DNA of 64,000 bases from Streptomyces olindensis (lineage in GTDB: Bacteria; Actinomycetota; Actinomycetes; Streptomycetales; Streptomycetaceae). Location of the stretch: positions 124,001 to 188,000 of the forward strand of contig JJOH01000092.1 in assembly GCA_000696115.1 (NCBI GenBank), written 5' to 3'. The translations under genes and the position numbers were made by a program. The first letter of the stretch is position 1. Each line of letters begins with the position of its first letter. Of the stretch, positions 8,445 through 17,033 are shown piece by piece. The notes under the pieces are model-generated. The model worked only from the letters and a program-made list of their open reading frames with translations, was not told the DNA's origin and did no database searches.

Positions 8445-9701
8445 TCACGAGTCCCAGATCGCGCCGTACGCCGGAATCCCCCGCCGTTCCAGGCCGTGGA
8501 CCACCTGCCAGGTCAGTCTCTTGTTGGAGATGCAGATGACCGCCTCGGCGCCGAAGTCCCGGTAGGCCTCGTGCGCGAGCCGCACCATGTCGGGCTTGCC
8601 GTGCCGGGAGGTGTCCCAGACCAGGGCGTGCGGCTGGACGGCGAGGATCTCGTCCACGAGGGCGTCGCCGTAGGTGGAGCGGGGGTCGCGGGTCGCCCAG
8701 ACCAGGCGGGAGGGGACCTCGGCGGCGAGCAGGTGGGGCAGGCAGGGGCCGATGCCGCTGCCGGTCGCGACGTAGACCACCTTCCGGAACAGCACCTCGA
8801 TGTTGGCGACGCCGGCCGTGGTGATGCCCTTGACCCAGACCTGTTCGGGCAGGTCGTCGATGAACGAGCCCGTCCAGTCGCCGGCCCGGGAGACGGTGAG
8901 CCGGAAGCCGGACTCGCCGGGCGTGGGGACGTTGGCGAACGAGTGCCACTCCTTCAGCGGGCTGCGGCTGATCGCGGTGGACGAGCCCGCGAAGGGGGTC
9001 TCTCCGTGGTCGAAGCGGGCCAGCACCACGTGGGAGGAGGGGCGTTCGAGGCGCACGTCCACCTTGCGCAGCCGCAGCCAGGGCAGGGCGACGCTGAAGG
9101 TGACGACCGCGAGCACGCCGACCTGCCAGGGGCCGGGCGACGCCAGCAGCGTGTGCGTCCAGAACAGGGCGAGGGCCGTCCAGCCGCCGAAGCGGTGGAT
9201 CCGCTCGAAGTGGTCGTGGTGGCGGGCGCGGAAGGGCGGCAGGGCGGTGGCGATGACGAGCGCGAGGAGCGCCAGCAGGGCCCAGCCGACGGCCCGGGCG
9301 GCGCTGTCCGGGGTGCTGATCGTCAGTGCCAGGAACCAGGCCGTGCCCGCCAGCGCCCCGCCCACGTGCAGTCCGCCGAAGTGGTACACCTTGCCGAGCG
9401 TCCAGCGGACCTTCAGCGGCCAGGTCGTCGGGGCCGCGGTCGCCAGCCGGAAGAGCAGGTTGATGACGTACTGCTGGCGTATCAGGACGGCCAGGGCGAG
9501 GTTGGCGAGGGCGGCGTTCCCGAGGGTGGGCGTGGCCAGCGGCCAGGACGCCGTCGCGAAGGCCGCGTTGGCGAGCAGGACCAGGGCGGCGAGGCGGTTG
9601 TAGTGCATCAGGGCCGGGTGTTTGAGCGCGCGGCGCGCGGCCGGGAGCAGCGGCGGGAGGTCGCCGGTGTCCTGCCGGGCCCGGGGCGGGGACGTGGTCA
9701 C
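8445..9701 (-). CDS. Membrane-bound ferric-reductase-like NAD(P)H oxidoreductase
   Basis: A 418-residue protein. Residues about 30-190 form six hydrophobic helices carrying spaced histidines (HYNR, YHFGGLH, RARHHDHFERIHRFGG, FWTHTLL), as in haem-binding ferric-reductase-type membrane domains. The C-terminal half resembles a ferredoxin-NADP reductase module: VVLARFDHGETP...STAIS (flavin site) and YVATGSGIGPCLPHLLA, a nucleotide-binding GSGIGP motif, with a late VICISNK segment. The GTG start at 9701 overlaps the stop of the adenylating enzyme (GTGA). Electrons would pass from cytoplasmic NAD(P)H through flavin to membrane haem; the acceptor is unknown. Fungal proteins fusing an adenylation domain to a similar reductase are recalled, so the pairing is probably functional. 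Confidence 0.75.
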   Translation of the reverse strand: MTTSPPRARQDTGDLPPLLPAARRALKHPALMHYNRLAALVLLANAAFATASWPLATPTLGNAALANLALAVLIRQQYVINLLFRLATAAPTTWPLKVRWTLGKVYHFGGLHVGGALAGTAWFLALTISTPDSAARAVGWALLALLALVIATALPPFRARHHDHFERIHRFGGWTALALFWTHTLLASPGPWQVGVLAVVTFSVALPWLRLRKVDVRLERPSSHVVLARFDHGETPFAGSSTAISRSPLKEWHSFANVPTPGESGFRLTVSRAGDWTGSFIDDLPEQVWVKGITTAGVANIEVLFRKVVYVATGSGIGPCLPHLLAAEVPSRLVWATRDPRSTYGDALVDEILAVQPHALVWDTSRHGKPDMVRLAHEAYRDFGAEAVICISNKRLTWQVVHGLERRGIPAYGAIWDS

Positions 9702-11218
9702 CGGGCCACCACCAGGGGCTCGTCGAGCATCCGCAGCAGCGCCTGCTTGTCGACCTTGCCGCGGTCGGTCTCCGGCAGGAAGGCCAGGGGCAGGACCCGC
9801 TCCGGCACGCAGTAGTACGGCAGGGCGTCCGCCACGGCACGGCGGGCGGCGTCGGGGTCGACGTCCGCCGGGCAGACGAAGGACACCAGGGTGCGGGCGT
9901 CGCGCCGCAGGGTGACCGCGCGGGTGCAGCCGGCGGCCGACTCCAGCACCGAGGAGACGGAGTCCAGCTCGACCCGGAAGCCGCGCACCTTGACCTGGTC
10001 GTCGGTACGGCCGAGGTGTTCGAGCTGCCCGTCGGGAGTCCAGCGGCCGAGGTCCCTCGTGCGGAACATGCGGCGGCCGCCGCCGAGGAACGGGTCGGGG
10101 GCGTAGCGCTCGGCGTTGAGGGCGTCGTCGCCGAGGTAGCCCGCGGAGACGCAGTCGCCGCCCGCCCACATCTCGCCCACCTCGCCGATGGGGAGGGGGC
10201 GGCGGTCGGCGTCGAGGACGTAGACGGTGTTGTTGGGGGTGGGGCGGCCGATGGTGAGGAGCGGGGCGGACGGGTCGTGGCGTCCCATCGTGTTGACGAT
10301 GGTCGTCTCCGTGGGGCCGCAGCAGTTGTGGAAGGCGGCCTGCCGGGCCCACCGGTCGGCCAGCGGGCGCGGGCAGGGCTCCCCCGCGACGGCGACCGTG
10401 CGCACCCGGGGGCAGGCGGCGGGGTCGAGGCCGGACAGCACGGTCGGCGTCGCGACGAGCACGTCGGCCGTGCGGGCCGCCGCGGCGATGTCGCGGCCGC
10501 GGATGACGAGGGTGCCACCGTGGGCGAGGCAGCCGAGGATCTCCCAGGCCGCCATGTCGAAGGCGATGTTGAGGAGCTGGGCGACCCGGTCGCCAGGGCG
10601 GATGCCGAGGTCGCCCGGTGCGGTGAGCAGGATGTTGGCGACGTTGCGGTGGGTGACCTTGACGCCGTTGGGGCGGCCGGTGGTGCCGGAGGTGAACAGG
10701 ACGTAGCAGCCGTGGTCGCCGGTGATGCGCGGGCGCGGGGCCGGTGCGGGGGGCTGCGGTTCGTCGAGCGGGAGCAGCAGGTGGCCGTCCGGCAGCGTTA
10801 CGCGGTGGGCGTGTTCGGCGGTGGTGAGGACGACGCGGGTGCGGGCGGTGCGGATGACGTGGGTGAGCTGGGCCGGGGGCGCGAGGCCGATGTCCTGCGG
10901 GACGTACGCGGCGCCGGCCTTCAGGATGCCGAGCAGGCCGACGAGCATCGGCAGCGAGCGGCGGACGAAGAGGCCGACGTGGTCGCCGGGCCGTACGCCC
11001 TCGCGGACCAGGCGGGCGGCGAGGGCGTCGGCGTACGAGTCGAGCTCGCCGTAGGTCAGGTGCGTGCCCTGGTGCTCGGCGGCCACGGCGTGCGGGGCGG
11101 CCGTCGCCTGCCGGGCGATGGCGTGGTGCAGGAGCGGGTCGGGGACGGGGACGTCGGGGCCCCGGCCGAACTGCCGGAAGAGGTGCCGGTCCTGGGGGCT
11201 GAGGTGGCGCAGAGGCAT
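9698..11218 (-). CDS. AMP-dependent acyl/amino-acid adenylating enzyme (NRPS-like A domain)
   Basis: A 506-residue stand-alone adenylate-forming enzyme. Core motifs are A3 FTSGTTGRPNGVK, A5 NCCGPTETTI, GEMWAGGDCVSAGYLG, A7 FRTRDL (in place of YRTGDL), A8 GRTDDQVKVRGFRVEL and the A10 lysine in TDRGKVDKQAL. No carrier-protein or condensation domain follows, so the activated substrate must be passed to CoA or a separate partner. Start ATG 11218 follows AGGAGG by ten bases. It is first in the operon with the reductase (4-base overlap) and the crotonase. The substrate cannot be read from sequence alone; the unusual Cys-Cys in A5 may affect the pocket. Confidence 0.85.
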   Translation of the reverse strand: MPLRHLSPQDRHLFRQFGRGPDVPVPDPLLHHAIARQATAAPHAVAAEHQGTHLTYGELDSYADALAARLVREGVRPGDHVGLFVRRSLPMLVGLLGILKAGAAYVPQDIGLAPPAQLTHVIRTARTRVVLTTAEHAHRVTLPDGHLLLPLDEPQPPAPAPRPRITGDHGCYVLFTSGTTGRPNGVKVTHRNVANILLTAPGDLGIRPGDRVAQLLNIAFDMAAWEILGCLAHGGTLVIRGRDIAAAARTADVLVATPTVLSGLDPAACPRVRTVAVAGEPCPRPLADRWARQAAFHNCCGPTETTIVNTMGRHDPSAPLLTIGRPTPNNTVYVLDADRRPLPIGEVGEMWAGGDCVSAGYLGDDALNAERYAPDPFLGGGRRMFRTRDLGRWTPDGQLEHLGRTDDQVKVRGFRVELDSVSSVLESAAGCTRAVTLRRDARTLVSFVCPADVDPDAARRAVADALPYYCVPERVLPLAFLPETDRGKVDKQALLRMLDEPLVVAR

Positions 11219-11564
11219 GGTCGGGTGGCCTCCTGGCTGTTTCGAGGGTCGGATTGCCACAGGCGGTGCGGCCGCGTGTGGATGCTGCCGGGTGAACGGC
11301 GGGCATGCCCGGGTGTCGAACGCCGTGCGGAGTCGTGCGAGCGCTGCGCGTAGCGAGAGCGTAGCCCTACTGCTTCAACACTCAACTAGCTCGGATCGGC
11401 CAAGAAAGGAACGCAATGAGCCACATGTGACGTTTTTCGTCACAGAGGCAACGTCCGTGCCGGTCGGCGGCGACGTGAAGGTGGGCAGGCCTGTGCCCTC
11501 ACGAGGGCGGGCCCGTGCCCTCACGGGGGCGGGCCGGCGGCGGGGAGGTCCCCGTCCCGGCCGC
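11219..11564. other. Divergent intergenic region, adenylase operon / nitrate reductase
   Basis: About 350 bp separating two divergent genes. I see no convincing protein-coding gene and no RNA gene. A run near 11395-11450 is less GC-rich than its surroundings and could hold the promoter of the adenylase operon. A GGGCGGGCC-type direct repeat (GGGCCTGTGCCCTCACG / GGCCCGTGCCCTCACG) lies at about 11488-11525. Confidence 0.4.
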
Positions 11565-11602
11565 GTAACAGGGAACCGTCCCGGGCGTAACACGGCCGAA
11601 GC
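11565..11602 (+). promoter_or_regulatory. Candidate GlnR box upstream of nitrate reductase
   Basis: Two GTAAC half-sites (11565-11569 and 11587-11591) stand exactly 22 bp apart, and the second is followed after six bases by GAAGC (11598-11602). This matches the Streptomyces GlnR layout gTnAC-n6-GaAAC repeated at 22 bp, although the first b-site (CCGTC) is poor. The box ends 12 bp before the ATG. GlnR control of nasA is established in S. coelicolor; its use here is inference. Confidence 0.6.
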
Positions 11603-11614
11603 ACGCTGGACGGT

Positions 11615-13804
11615 ATGCAGAACACCGCCACGCCCACGCACTGCCCGTACTGCGCCCTGCAGTGCGGGATGAACCTGACGCCCACGCCGGACGGGACCGT
11701 CGAGGTGAGCGAGCGCGCGGACTTCCCTGTGAACCGGGGCGCGCTGTGCGGCAAGGGCCGTACGGCGCCGGCGGTGCTCGCGAGGAACGTCCGGCTGACC
11801 TCGCCGCTGGTGCGCGACGCGGACGGCACGCTGGTGCCCGCCTCCTGGGACGAGGCACTCGACCGGATCGCCGCGGGACTGCGCCGCACGCGCGCGGAGC
11901 ACGGGCCGGACGCGGTCGGCGTGTTCGGCGGGGGCGGGCTGACCAACGAGAAGGCGTACACGCTCGGCAAGTTCGCGCGGGTCGTGCTCGGCACCTCCCA
12001 GATCGACTACAACGGCCGGTTCTGCATGTCGTCGGCCGCCGCCGCCGGCATCAAGGCGTTCGGCCTGGACCGCGGGCTGCCGTTCCCGCTGGAGGACATC
12101 CCGAAGTCGGGCTGCGTGATCCTCGTCGGCTCGAACCTCGCGGAGACCATGCCGCCGTCGCTGCGGTTCTTCACCGAGCTGAAGGAGAACGGCGGCACGC
12201 TGATCGTCATCGACCCGCGCCGCACGCGGACGGCCGAGCAGGCGGATCTGCACCTGGCGCCGAGGCCGGGCACGGACCTGGCGCTCGCCCTGGGCCTGCT
12301 GCACCTGGTGATCGCCGAGGGGCGGGTGGACGAGGAGTACGTCCGCGAGCGCACGGCCGGCTGGGAGGACGCGCGGGCCGCCGCGATGGCGCACTGGCCG
12401 GAGTACGTGGAGCGGATCACGGGGGTGTCCGTTCCCCAACTGCGTGAGACGGTACGGCTGTTCTGCGAGCCGGAGTCGGCGATGGTGCTGACCGCGCGGG
12501 GGCCCGAGCAGCAGTCCAAGGGCACGGACACGGTGGGCGCGTGGATCAACCTGTGCCTGGCGACCGGCCGGCCGGGCCGCCCGCTGTCGGGCTACGGCTG
12601 CCTGACCGGGCAGGGCAACGGGCAGGGCGGACGCGAACACGGGCAGAAGGCCGACCAGTTGCCGGGCTACCGCAAGCTCGACGACCCGGCGGCGCGGGCG
12701 CACGTCGCCGAGGTGTGGGGCGTCGACCCCGACAGCCTGCCCGGGCCGGGGCGCAGCGCGTACGAGCTGCTGGACGCGCTGGGCACGGACATCAGGTCGC
12801 TGCTGCTGATGGCGTCCAACCCGGTCGTGTCGGCGCCGCGGGCCGCGCACGTCGAGGAGCGCATCAGGTCGCTGGACTTCCTGGCGGTGTGCGACGTGGT
12901 GCTGTCGGAGACGGCGGCCCTCGCGGACGTGGTCCTGCCGGTCACGCAGTGGGCCGAGGAGACGGGCACGACGACCAACCTGGAGGGCAGGGTCCTGCTC
13001 CGCCGCCGGGCGATCACCCCGCCCGAGGGCGTCCGCAGCGACCTGGAGGTCATGCACGAGCTGGCCGCCCGCCTGGGCGTGGAGAAGGGCTTCCCGACGG
13101 ACCCGGAGGAGGTCTTCGAGGAACTCCGCCGGGCGAGCGCGGGCGGGCCCGCGGACTACGCGGGGATCACCTACCGCAGGCTCGCGGAGGAGAACGGGGT
13201 GTTCTGGCCCTGCCCGGCCGTGGAGGAGGGCGAGGACGCCCTGCTCGACGCGCCGCTGCCCGACGACCCCGCCCGGGAGACCCCCACCGCGCACCCGGGC
13301 ACGCCCCGCCTCTTCCTGGACCGTTTCGCCACGCCCGACGGCCGGGCCCGGTTCGTGCCCGTCTCGCACCGGGCGATCGCCGAGGAACCCGACGACGAGT
13401 ACCCGGTGCTGCTCACCACCGGGCGGGTCGTCGCGCAGTACCAGTCCGGGGCCCAGACCCGGCGCGTGGCGGAGCTGAACGCCGCCGCGCCCGGGCCGTT
13501 CGTGGAGATCCACCCGCGGCTCGCGGCCCGGCTGGGGGCGGCCGAGGGCGACCCGGTCGCCGTGGTGTCCCGGCGGGGCCGGGCCGTGGCGCCCGCGAGG
13601 ATCACGAACGCCATCCGGCCCGACACCGTCTTCATGCCGTTCCACTGGCCGGGCGAGGGCCGCGCCAACTCCCTCACCAACCCCGCGCTCGACCCGACGT
13701 CCCGGATGCCGGAGTTCAAGGCGTGCGCGGTGCGGCTGGAAGCGGTCGAGCGGGAAGCGGCCGGTGAGGGATCGGTCGAGCGGGAAACGGTCAGCTCACG
13801 TTGA
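11615..13804 (+). CDS. nasA: Assimilatory nitrate reductase, molybdopterin catalytic subunit
   Basis: A 729-residue molybdopterin oxidoreductase. The N-terminus binds a 4Fe-4S cluster through Cys10, Cys13, Cys17 and Cys45 (HCPYCALQCG...LCGKG). Cys137 in NGRFCMSSA is the expected Mo ligand of NarB/NasA enzymes. The C-terminal 130 residues form the molybdopterin-dinucleotide domain (LLTTGRVVAQYQSGAQTR, MPFHWPGEGRANSLT). It reduces nitrate to nitrite in the cytoplasm; the FAD protein at 19.9 kb, or a ferredoxin, is a possible electron donor. No strong Shine-Dalgarno lies before the ATG. Its stop overlaps the end of the converging M4 protease gene by 14 bp. A GlnR-like box lies just upstream. Confidence 0.88.
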   Translation: MQNTATPTHCPYCALQCGMNLTPTPDGTVEVSERADFPVNRGALCGKGRTAPAVLARNVRLTSPLVRDADGTLVPASWDEALDRIAAGLRRTRAEHGPDAVGVFGGGGLTNEKAYTLGKFARVVLGTSQIDYNGRFCMSSAAAAGIKAFGLDRGLPFPLEDIPKSGCVILVGSNLAETMPPSLRFFTELKENGGTLIVIDPRRTRTAEQADLHLAPRPGTDLALALGLLHLVIAEGRVDEEYVRERTAGWEDARAAAMAHWPEYVERITGVSVPQLRETVRLFCEPESAMVLTARGPEQQSKGTDTVGAWINLCLATGRPGRPLSGYGCLTGQGNGQGGREHGQKADQLPGYRKLDDPAARAHVAEVWGVDPDSLPGPGRSAYELLDALGTDIRSLLLMASNPVVSAPRAAHVEERIRSLDFLAVCDVVLSETAALADVVLPVTQWAEETGTTTNLEGRVLLRRRAITPPEGVRSDLEVMHELAARLGVEKGFPTDPEEVFEELRRASAGGPADYAGITYRRLAEENGVFWPCPAVEEGEDALLDAPLPDDPARETPTAHPGTPRLFLDRFATPDGRARFVPVSHRAIAEEPDDEYPVLLTTGRVVAQYQSGAQTRRVAELNAAAPGPFVEIHPRLAARLGAAEGDPVAVVSRRGRAVAPARITNAIRPDTVFMPFHWPGEGRANSLTNPALDPTSRMPEFKACAVRLEAVEREAAGEGSVERETVSSR

Positions 13805-15437
13805 CCGCGTTCCAGGCCGCGGCCACCGCCTTGTGCTCGGTGCTGTCGGCGCCGTAGAGGTCCTTCGCCGCGTTCAGGGTCGCCGTGCGGGCTCCCGCGT
13901 AGTCCGTCGAGGACGTCATGTGGACCGTCAGCGCGCGGTACCAGATCTTGCCGAGCTTGGCCCGGCCGATGCCCTGGACCGTGGAGCCGTCGCAGGTGGG
14001 CGAGGTGTGGGTCACGCCGTTGATCGTCTTCCTGCCGCTGCCCTCCGCGAGCAGGTACGCGAAGTGGTTGCCGACGCCCGAGGAGTAGTGCACGTCGAGG
14101 TCGGCCACCTCCTCGCTCCAGCAGTCGGCCGACTCGCCGTCCCGGGACGGCTTGTCCATGAAGCGCAGGGCCTCCCGTCCGAGGCCGGAGCGGACGACCT
14201 TCTCGCCGATGAGCCAGTCACCCGGGTCCTTCGCGTTGTCCGCGTAGAACTCCACCAGCGTGCCGAAGATGTCCGACGTGGCCTCGTTCAGACCGCCGGG
14301 CTCGCCCGAGTACGTCAGCGCCGCCGTCTTGGACGTCACGCCGTGGGACATCTCGTGCCCGGCCACGTCCAGCGACACCAGCGGGCCCAGCTGCTTGCCG
14401 TCGCCGTCGCCGTACGTCATGCAGAAGCAGGTGTCGTCCCAGAAGGCGTTGTTGTAGTCCTTGCCGTAGTGGACGCGGTTGTACGAGCCCTTGCCGTCGC
14501 CGGCGATGCCGCTGCGGCCGTGGACGTTCTTGTAGTAGTCCCAGGTGACGTCCGTGCCGTACTGGGCGTCCACCGCCGCCGTGGCGCGGTCGGTGGTCCC
14601 GCCCGTGCCCCAGTGGTTGTCGGCGTCCTTGAAGAGCGTCGCCGGGGCGCGGGTCAGACAGATGGTCAGCAGGCACTGGTCCGTCTTGTTCTCGGCGTCG
14701 CCGGTGTAGGTGCCGCCGCGCGTCGCGTCCTTGAGCTGGTACGTCGCACCCGACTTCGTCGTCTCCAGCGGAACCGTGCCGCCGTAGAGGGACTCGCCGT
14801 CGCCCGACGCCGACTCCAAGGTGTCCCAGACGTCGATCCGGGCTCCGGTCGTCGCGTCGGTCAGGACCGTGCGCCCGACCGGGTTGCCGAGTTCGTCGTG
14901 CGCCACCGCGTCGGTCTGCCAGGCCAGCTTCGGGGCGCCGTGCAGGGCGTCCACGACCAGGCGCGGCTTGGCGGTCAGCTTCTTCAGGGTCTCGCCGAGG
15001 TGCGCGGCGCGCAGCAGGCCCGCCGCGAGGTCGGCGGCCCTGGGGGCGGACACCTTCGGGGTGACGCCGGTGGGGGAGAGCGCGGACCTCGTCGCGCGGT
15101 CGGTGCCGCGGTAGCTGCCGTCCGGGTTCAGGTGGAGCACGAAGTCTCCGCCGAGCACCGGGAGTTGGCGGTAGGTGCGGTCGTAGCGGACGTGCCGGGT
15201 GCCGTCCTGGTCGACGATGACGTCCCGGACCTTCGTCTCCTGGGCGGAGGTGAGGCCCAGTTCCGCGGCCCGGTCGGCGAGGACCGTCTCGGCGTCCTCG
15301 ATCGCTTCGGCCCTGGTCGGCCTGTCGGCCGCGCCGGCGGTCGGGGAGAGCGCGGCGGCCAGCAGGGCGGCGGTGCCGGTGACGGCGGCACCGGCGGTGG
15401 CGAGACGGGAACCGCGGACATGACGTATCCGACTCAT
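13791..15437 (-). CDS. Secreted M4 (thermolysin-family) neutral metalloprotease
   Basis: A 548-residue preproprotease. A signal peptide (residues 1-33, ending AGA-AD) is followed by an FTP propeptide domain (QLPVLGGDFVLHLNPDG) and an M4 catalytic domain with the zinc site HEMSH in VAGHEMSHGVTS, the distal ligand in GGLNEATSDIFG, and an active-site His toward the C-terminus in DLDVHYSSGVGNHFAYLL. It should be exported, cleave off its propeptide, and degrade extracellular protein. ATG 15437 follows GAGGAG by four bases and is preferred over a start 12 bp upstream. The 3' ends of this gene and nasA overlap by 14 bp, so the two transcripts are antisense there. Confidence 0.93.
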   Translation of the reverse strand: MSRIRHVRGSRLATAGAAVTGTAALLAAALSPTAGAADRPTRAEAIEDAETVLADRAAELGLTSAQETKVRDVIVDQDGTRHVRYDRTYRQLPVLGGDFVLHLNPDGSYRGTDRATRSALSPTGVTPKVSAPRAADLAAGLLRAAHLGETLKKLTAKPRLVVDALHGAPKLAWQTDAVAHDELGNPVGRTVLTDATTGARIDVWDTLESASGDGESLYGGTVPLETTKSGATYQLKDATRGGTYTGDAENKTDQCLLTICLTRAPATLFKDADNHWGTGGTTDRATAAVDAQYGTDVTWDYYKNVHGRSGIAGDGKGSYNRVHYGKDYNNAFWDDTCFCMTYGDGDGKQLGPLVSLDVAGHEMSHGVTSKTAALTYSGEPGGLNEATSDIFGTLVEFYADNAKDPGDWLIGEKVVRSGLGREALRFMDKPSRDGESADCWSEEVADLDVHYSSGVGNHFAYLLAEGSGRKTINGVTHTSPTCDGSTVQGIGRAKLGKIWYRALTVHMTSSTDYAGARTATLNAAKDLYGADSTEHKAVAAAWNAVNVS

Positions 15438-15576
15438 CGGTCTCCTCATACGGGCGCACCCGGTCGCGTGGGGTCGACCGGGGGCGGCGTTGATGTTGAT
15501 CGCGAGTCAAGTCGGGGCGGACCTGGCATGTCCATAGCCCCTCTGTGGAGGTGTGTGAGGGTGCAGAATCGTTCCT

Positions 15577-16044
15577 GTGACCCTGCCTTTCTTCGTCTAC
15601 GGCACGCTTCGCCCCGGCGAGGTGAACCACGACTTCTTCCTGCGCGGCCGCACCCTCTCCGAGGAACCGGGGCGGCTCGCGGACGCGGTGCTGTACGACG
15701 GGCCGGGCTATCCGTACCTGGTCGAGGAGCCGGGGGGCGGCGGGGTGAGCGGGGAACTGGTGACGGTGCGGCCGGAGGCGTACGGGGCGCTGCTCGCGGA
15801 GTTGGACCGGCTGGAGGAGTACGTGCCGGGGGATCCGCGGAGCCTGTACGTGCGGGTGGAGCGGAAGGTACTCCGGGAGGCGGACGCGGTGGCTGTCCGG
15901 GCGTGGGTCTATGTGGCGGGGGCGGGAGTGGCGGCGAGGTTGCGGGATGCCGGGCGGCGCATTGAGGGTGGGGAGTGGTGGGGGCGGGGCGCTCCGCGGG
16001 GACAGGGGGTTCCACGGGGGCGGGGGGTTCCGCGCGAGCGGTAG
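15577..16044 (+). CDS. Gamma-glutamylcyclotransferase-like (AIG2/GGCT) protein
   Basis: A 155-residue protein with the family signature FVYGTLRPGEVNHDFFL and the acidic catalytic-type residue in LDRLEEYVPGD; the segment ADAVAVRAWVYV closes the small barrel. Such enzymes cyclise gamma-glutamyl groups to 5-oxoproline, but the substrate differs among subfamilies. The last 30 residues (GRGAPRGQGVPRGRGVPRER) are a low-complexity tail made by short repeats and are probably dispensable. It starts with GTG at 15577. The gene stands alone between the protease and the FMN reductase. Confidence 0.8.
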   Translation: MTLPFFVYGTLRPGEVNHDFFLRGRTLSEEPGRLADAVLYDGPGYPYLVEEPGGGGVSGELVTVRPEAYGALLAELDRLEEYVPGDPRSLYVRVERKVLREADAVAVRAWVYVAGAGVAARLRDAGRRIEGGEWWGRGAPRGQGVPRGRGVPRER

Positions 16045-16142
16045 GGCGGTTGCGGTCGTACGGCGGCCGCGGGCCCGATGTGGTTGCTCGCGCAGTTCCC
16101 CGCGCCCCTTACCGGGTGCTTCGCGCCGCTTCCGTGGGTGGG

Positions 16143-16763
16143 TCAGGTCGCGTACGGGCGGTTGGCCCTGGCCTCGCGCAACGCGTGGCCCCACCACACC
16201 AGTTGGTCCAGCATGGTCTTGGCCGCGGCGTCCGGGCCGGTCGGGTCGTGCAGGGTGCCCTGGTCGTCGAAGGACGCGCCGGCGTTGTGGAAGGAGACGG
16301 TGTCGCGAACCGTCACGGCGTGGAGTTCGGCGAAGACCTGCCGGAGGTGCTCCACGGCGCGCAGACCGCCGGACAGTCCGCCGTAGGAGACGAGGGCGAC
16401 GGGCTTGGCCTGCCACTCGGAGAAGTGCCAGTCGACGAGGTTCTTCAGGCCCGCCGGGAAGGAGTGGTTGTACTCGGGGGTGAGGACCACGAAGGCGTCC
16501 GCGCGGGCGAGTTTCGGGGTGATGCCGGCCAGCGCGGCGGCTGCCTCGGGGGTCCGTTCGAAGGACATCGGCAGCTCGGCCTCGGCGACGTCCACGACCT
16601 CGGCGACCAGGTCGTCCCGGTCTCGGAGACGGTCCAGGAGCCAGTCGGCGACGACGGGCCCGAAGCGGCCGTGGCGGTTGCTGCCGACGACGAGGGTGAC
16701 GTGGAGGGGGCGGTCGGCCGGGGGCTCCCGGCGCGCGGCTGTGGTGGTAGCGGCTGTGTTCAT
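16143..16763 (-). CDS. NADPH-dependent FMN reductase, SoxR-regulon type
   Basis: A 206-residue flavodoxin-fold reductase: VTLVVGSNRHGRFG (FMN phosphate loop), VVLTPEYNHSFPAGLKNLVDW (the PEYN motif of this family) and ALVSYGGLSGG. It reduces FMN or quinones with NAD(P)H. A near-perfect SoxR box lies 18 bp upstream of the ATG. In S. coelicolor a reductase of this type near nirB (SCO2478, from memory) belongs to the SoxR regulon, which responds to redox-active compounds such as actinorhodin. The 20-residue Ala/Thr/Arg N-terminus precedes the domain. Confidence 0.88.
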   Translation of the reverse strand: MNTAATTTAARREPPADRPLHVTLVVGSNRHGRFGPVVADWLLDRLRDRDDLVAEVVDVAEAELPMSFERTPEAAAALAGITPKLARADAFVVLTPEYNHSFPAGLKNLVDWHFSEWQAKPVALVSYGGLSGGLRAVEHLRQVFAELHAVTVRDTVSFHNAGASFDDQGTLHDPTGPDAAAKTMLDQLVWWGHALREARANRPYAT

Positions 16764-16780
16764 GCCGCACAGACTCGTAC

Positions 16781-16798
16781 CTCAACCTTGCTTCAGGT
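16781..16798 (-). promoter_or_regulatory. SoxR box of the FMN reductase gene
   Basis: CCTCAACCTTGCTTCAGG has the 6-6-6 layout of SoxR sites (CCTCAA-n6-TTGAGG) with one mismatch in the right arm, flanked by matching A and T. It lies immediately upstream of the reductase start, where MerR-type activators bind an overlong promoter spacer. Confidence 0.75.
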
Positions 16799-17033
16799 CA
16801 AGCCCGGCATCACAGAAGCGGGTCACCCGTTCACACCCGCGCTCCGCACATTTCCGCTGCTCGCCCGCCACACGCCGCGTGACCTGGCGAAACGCCCCTG
16901 ACGCGACCGTCGGGGCCGCCTCCCCTGACACCCGTTCACCCCAATTCTGACGCCGTCTCAGAAAGCGCGGCCGCGCCGCTGCCCGTTACCTCGGAAGGGC
17001 AGGTGCACGACCGACCAGCGCGAAGGAGCACCG

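Noticed and set aside
8445..11306. A 953-residue frame apparently fusing the reductase to an Arg/Pro-rich N-terminus
   Set aside because: Residues before VTTSPPRARQD are antisense-like reading of the adenylase gene in another frame. A GTG with a 4-base overlap gives a normal reductase.
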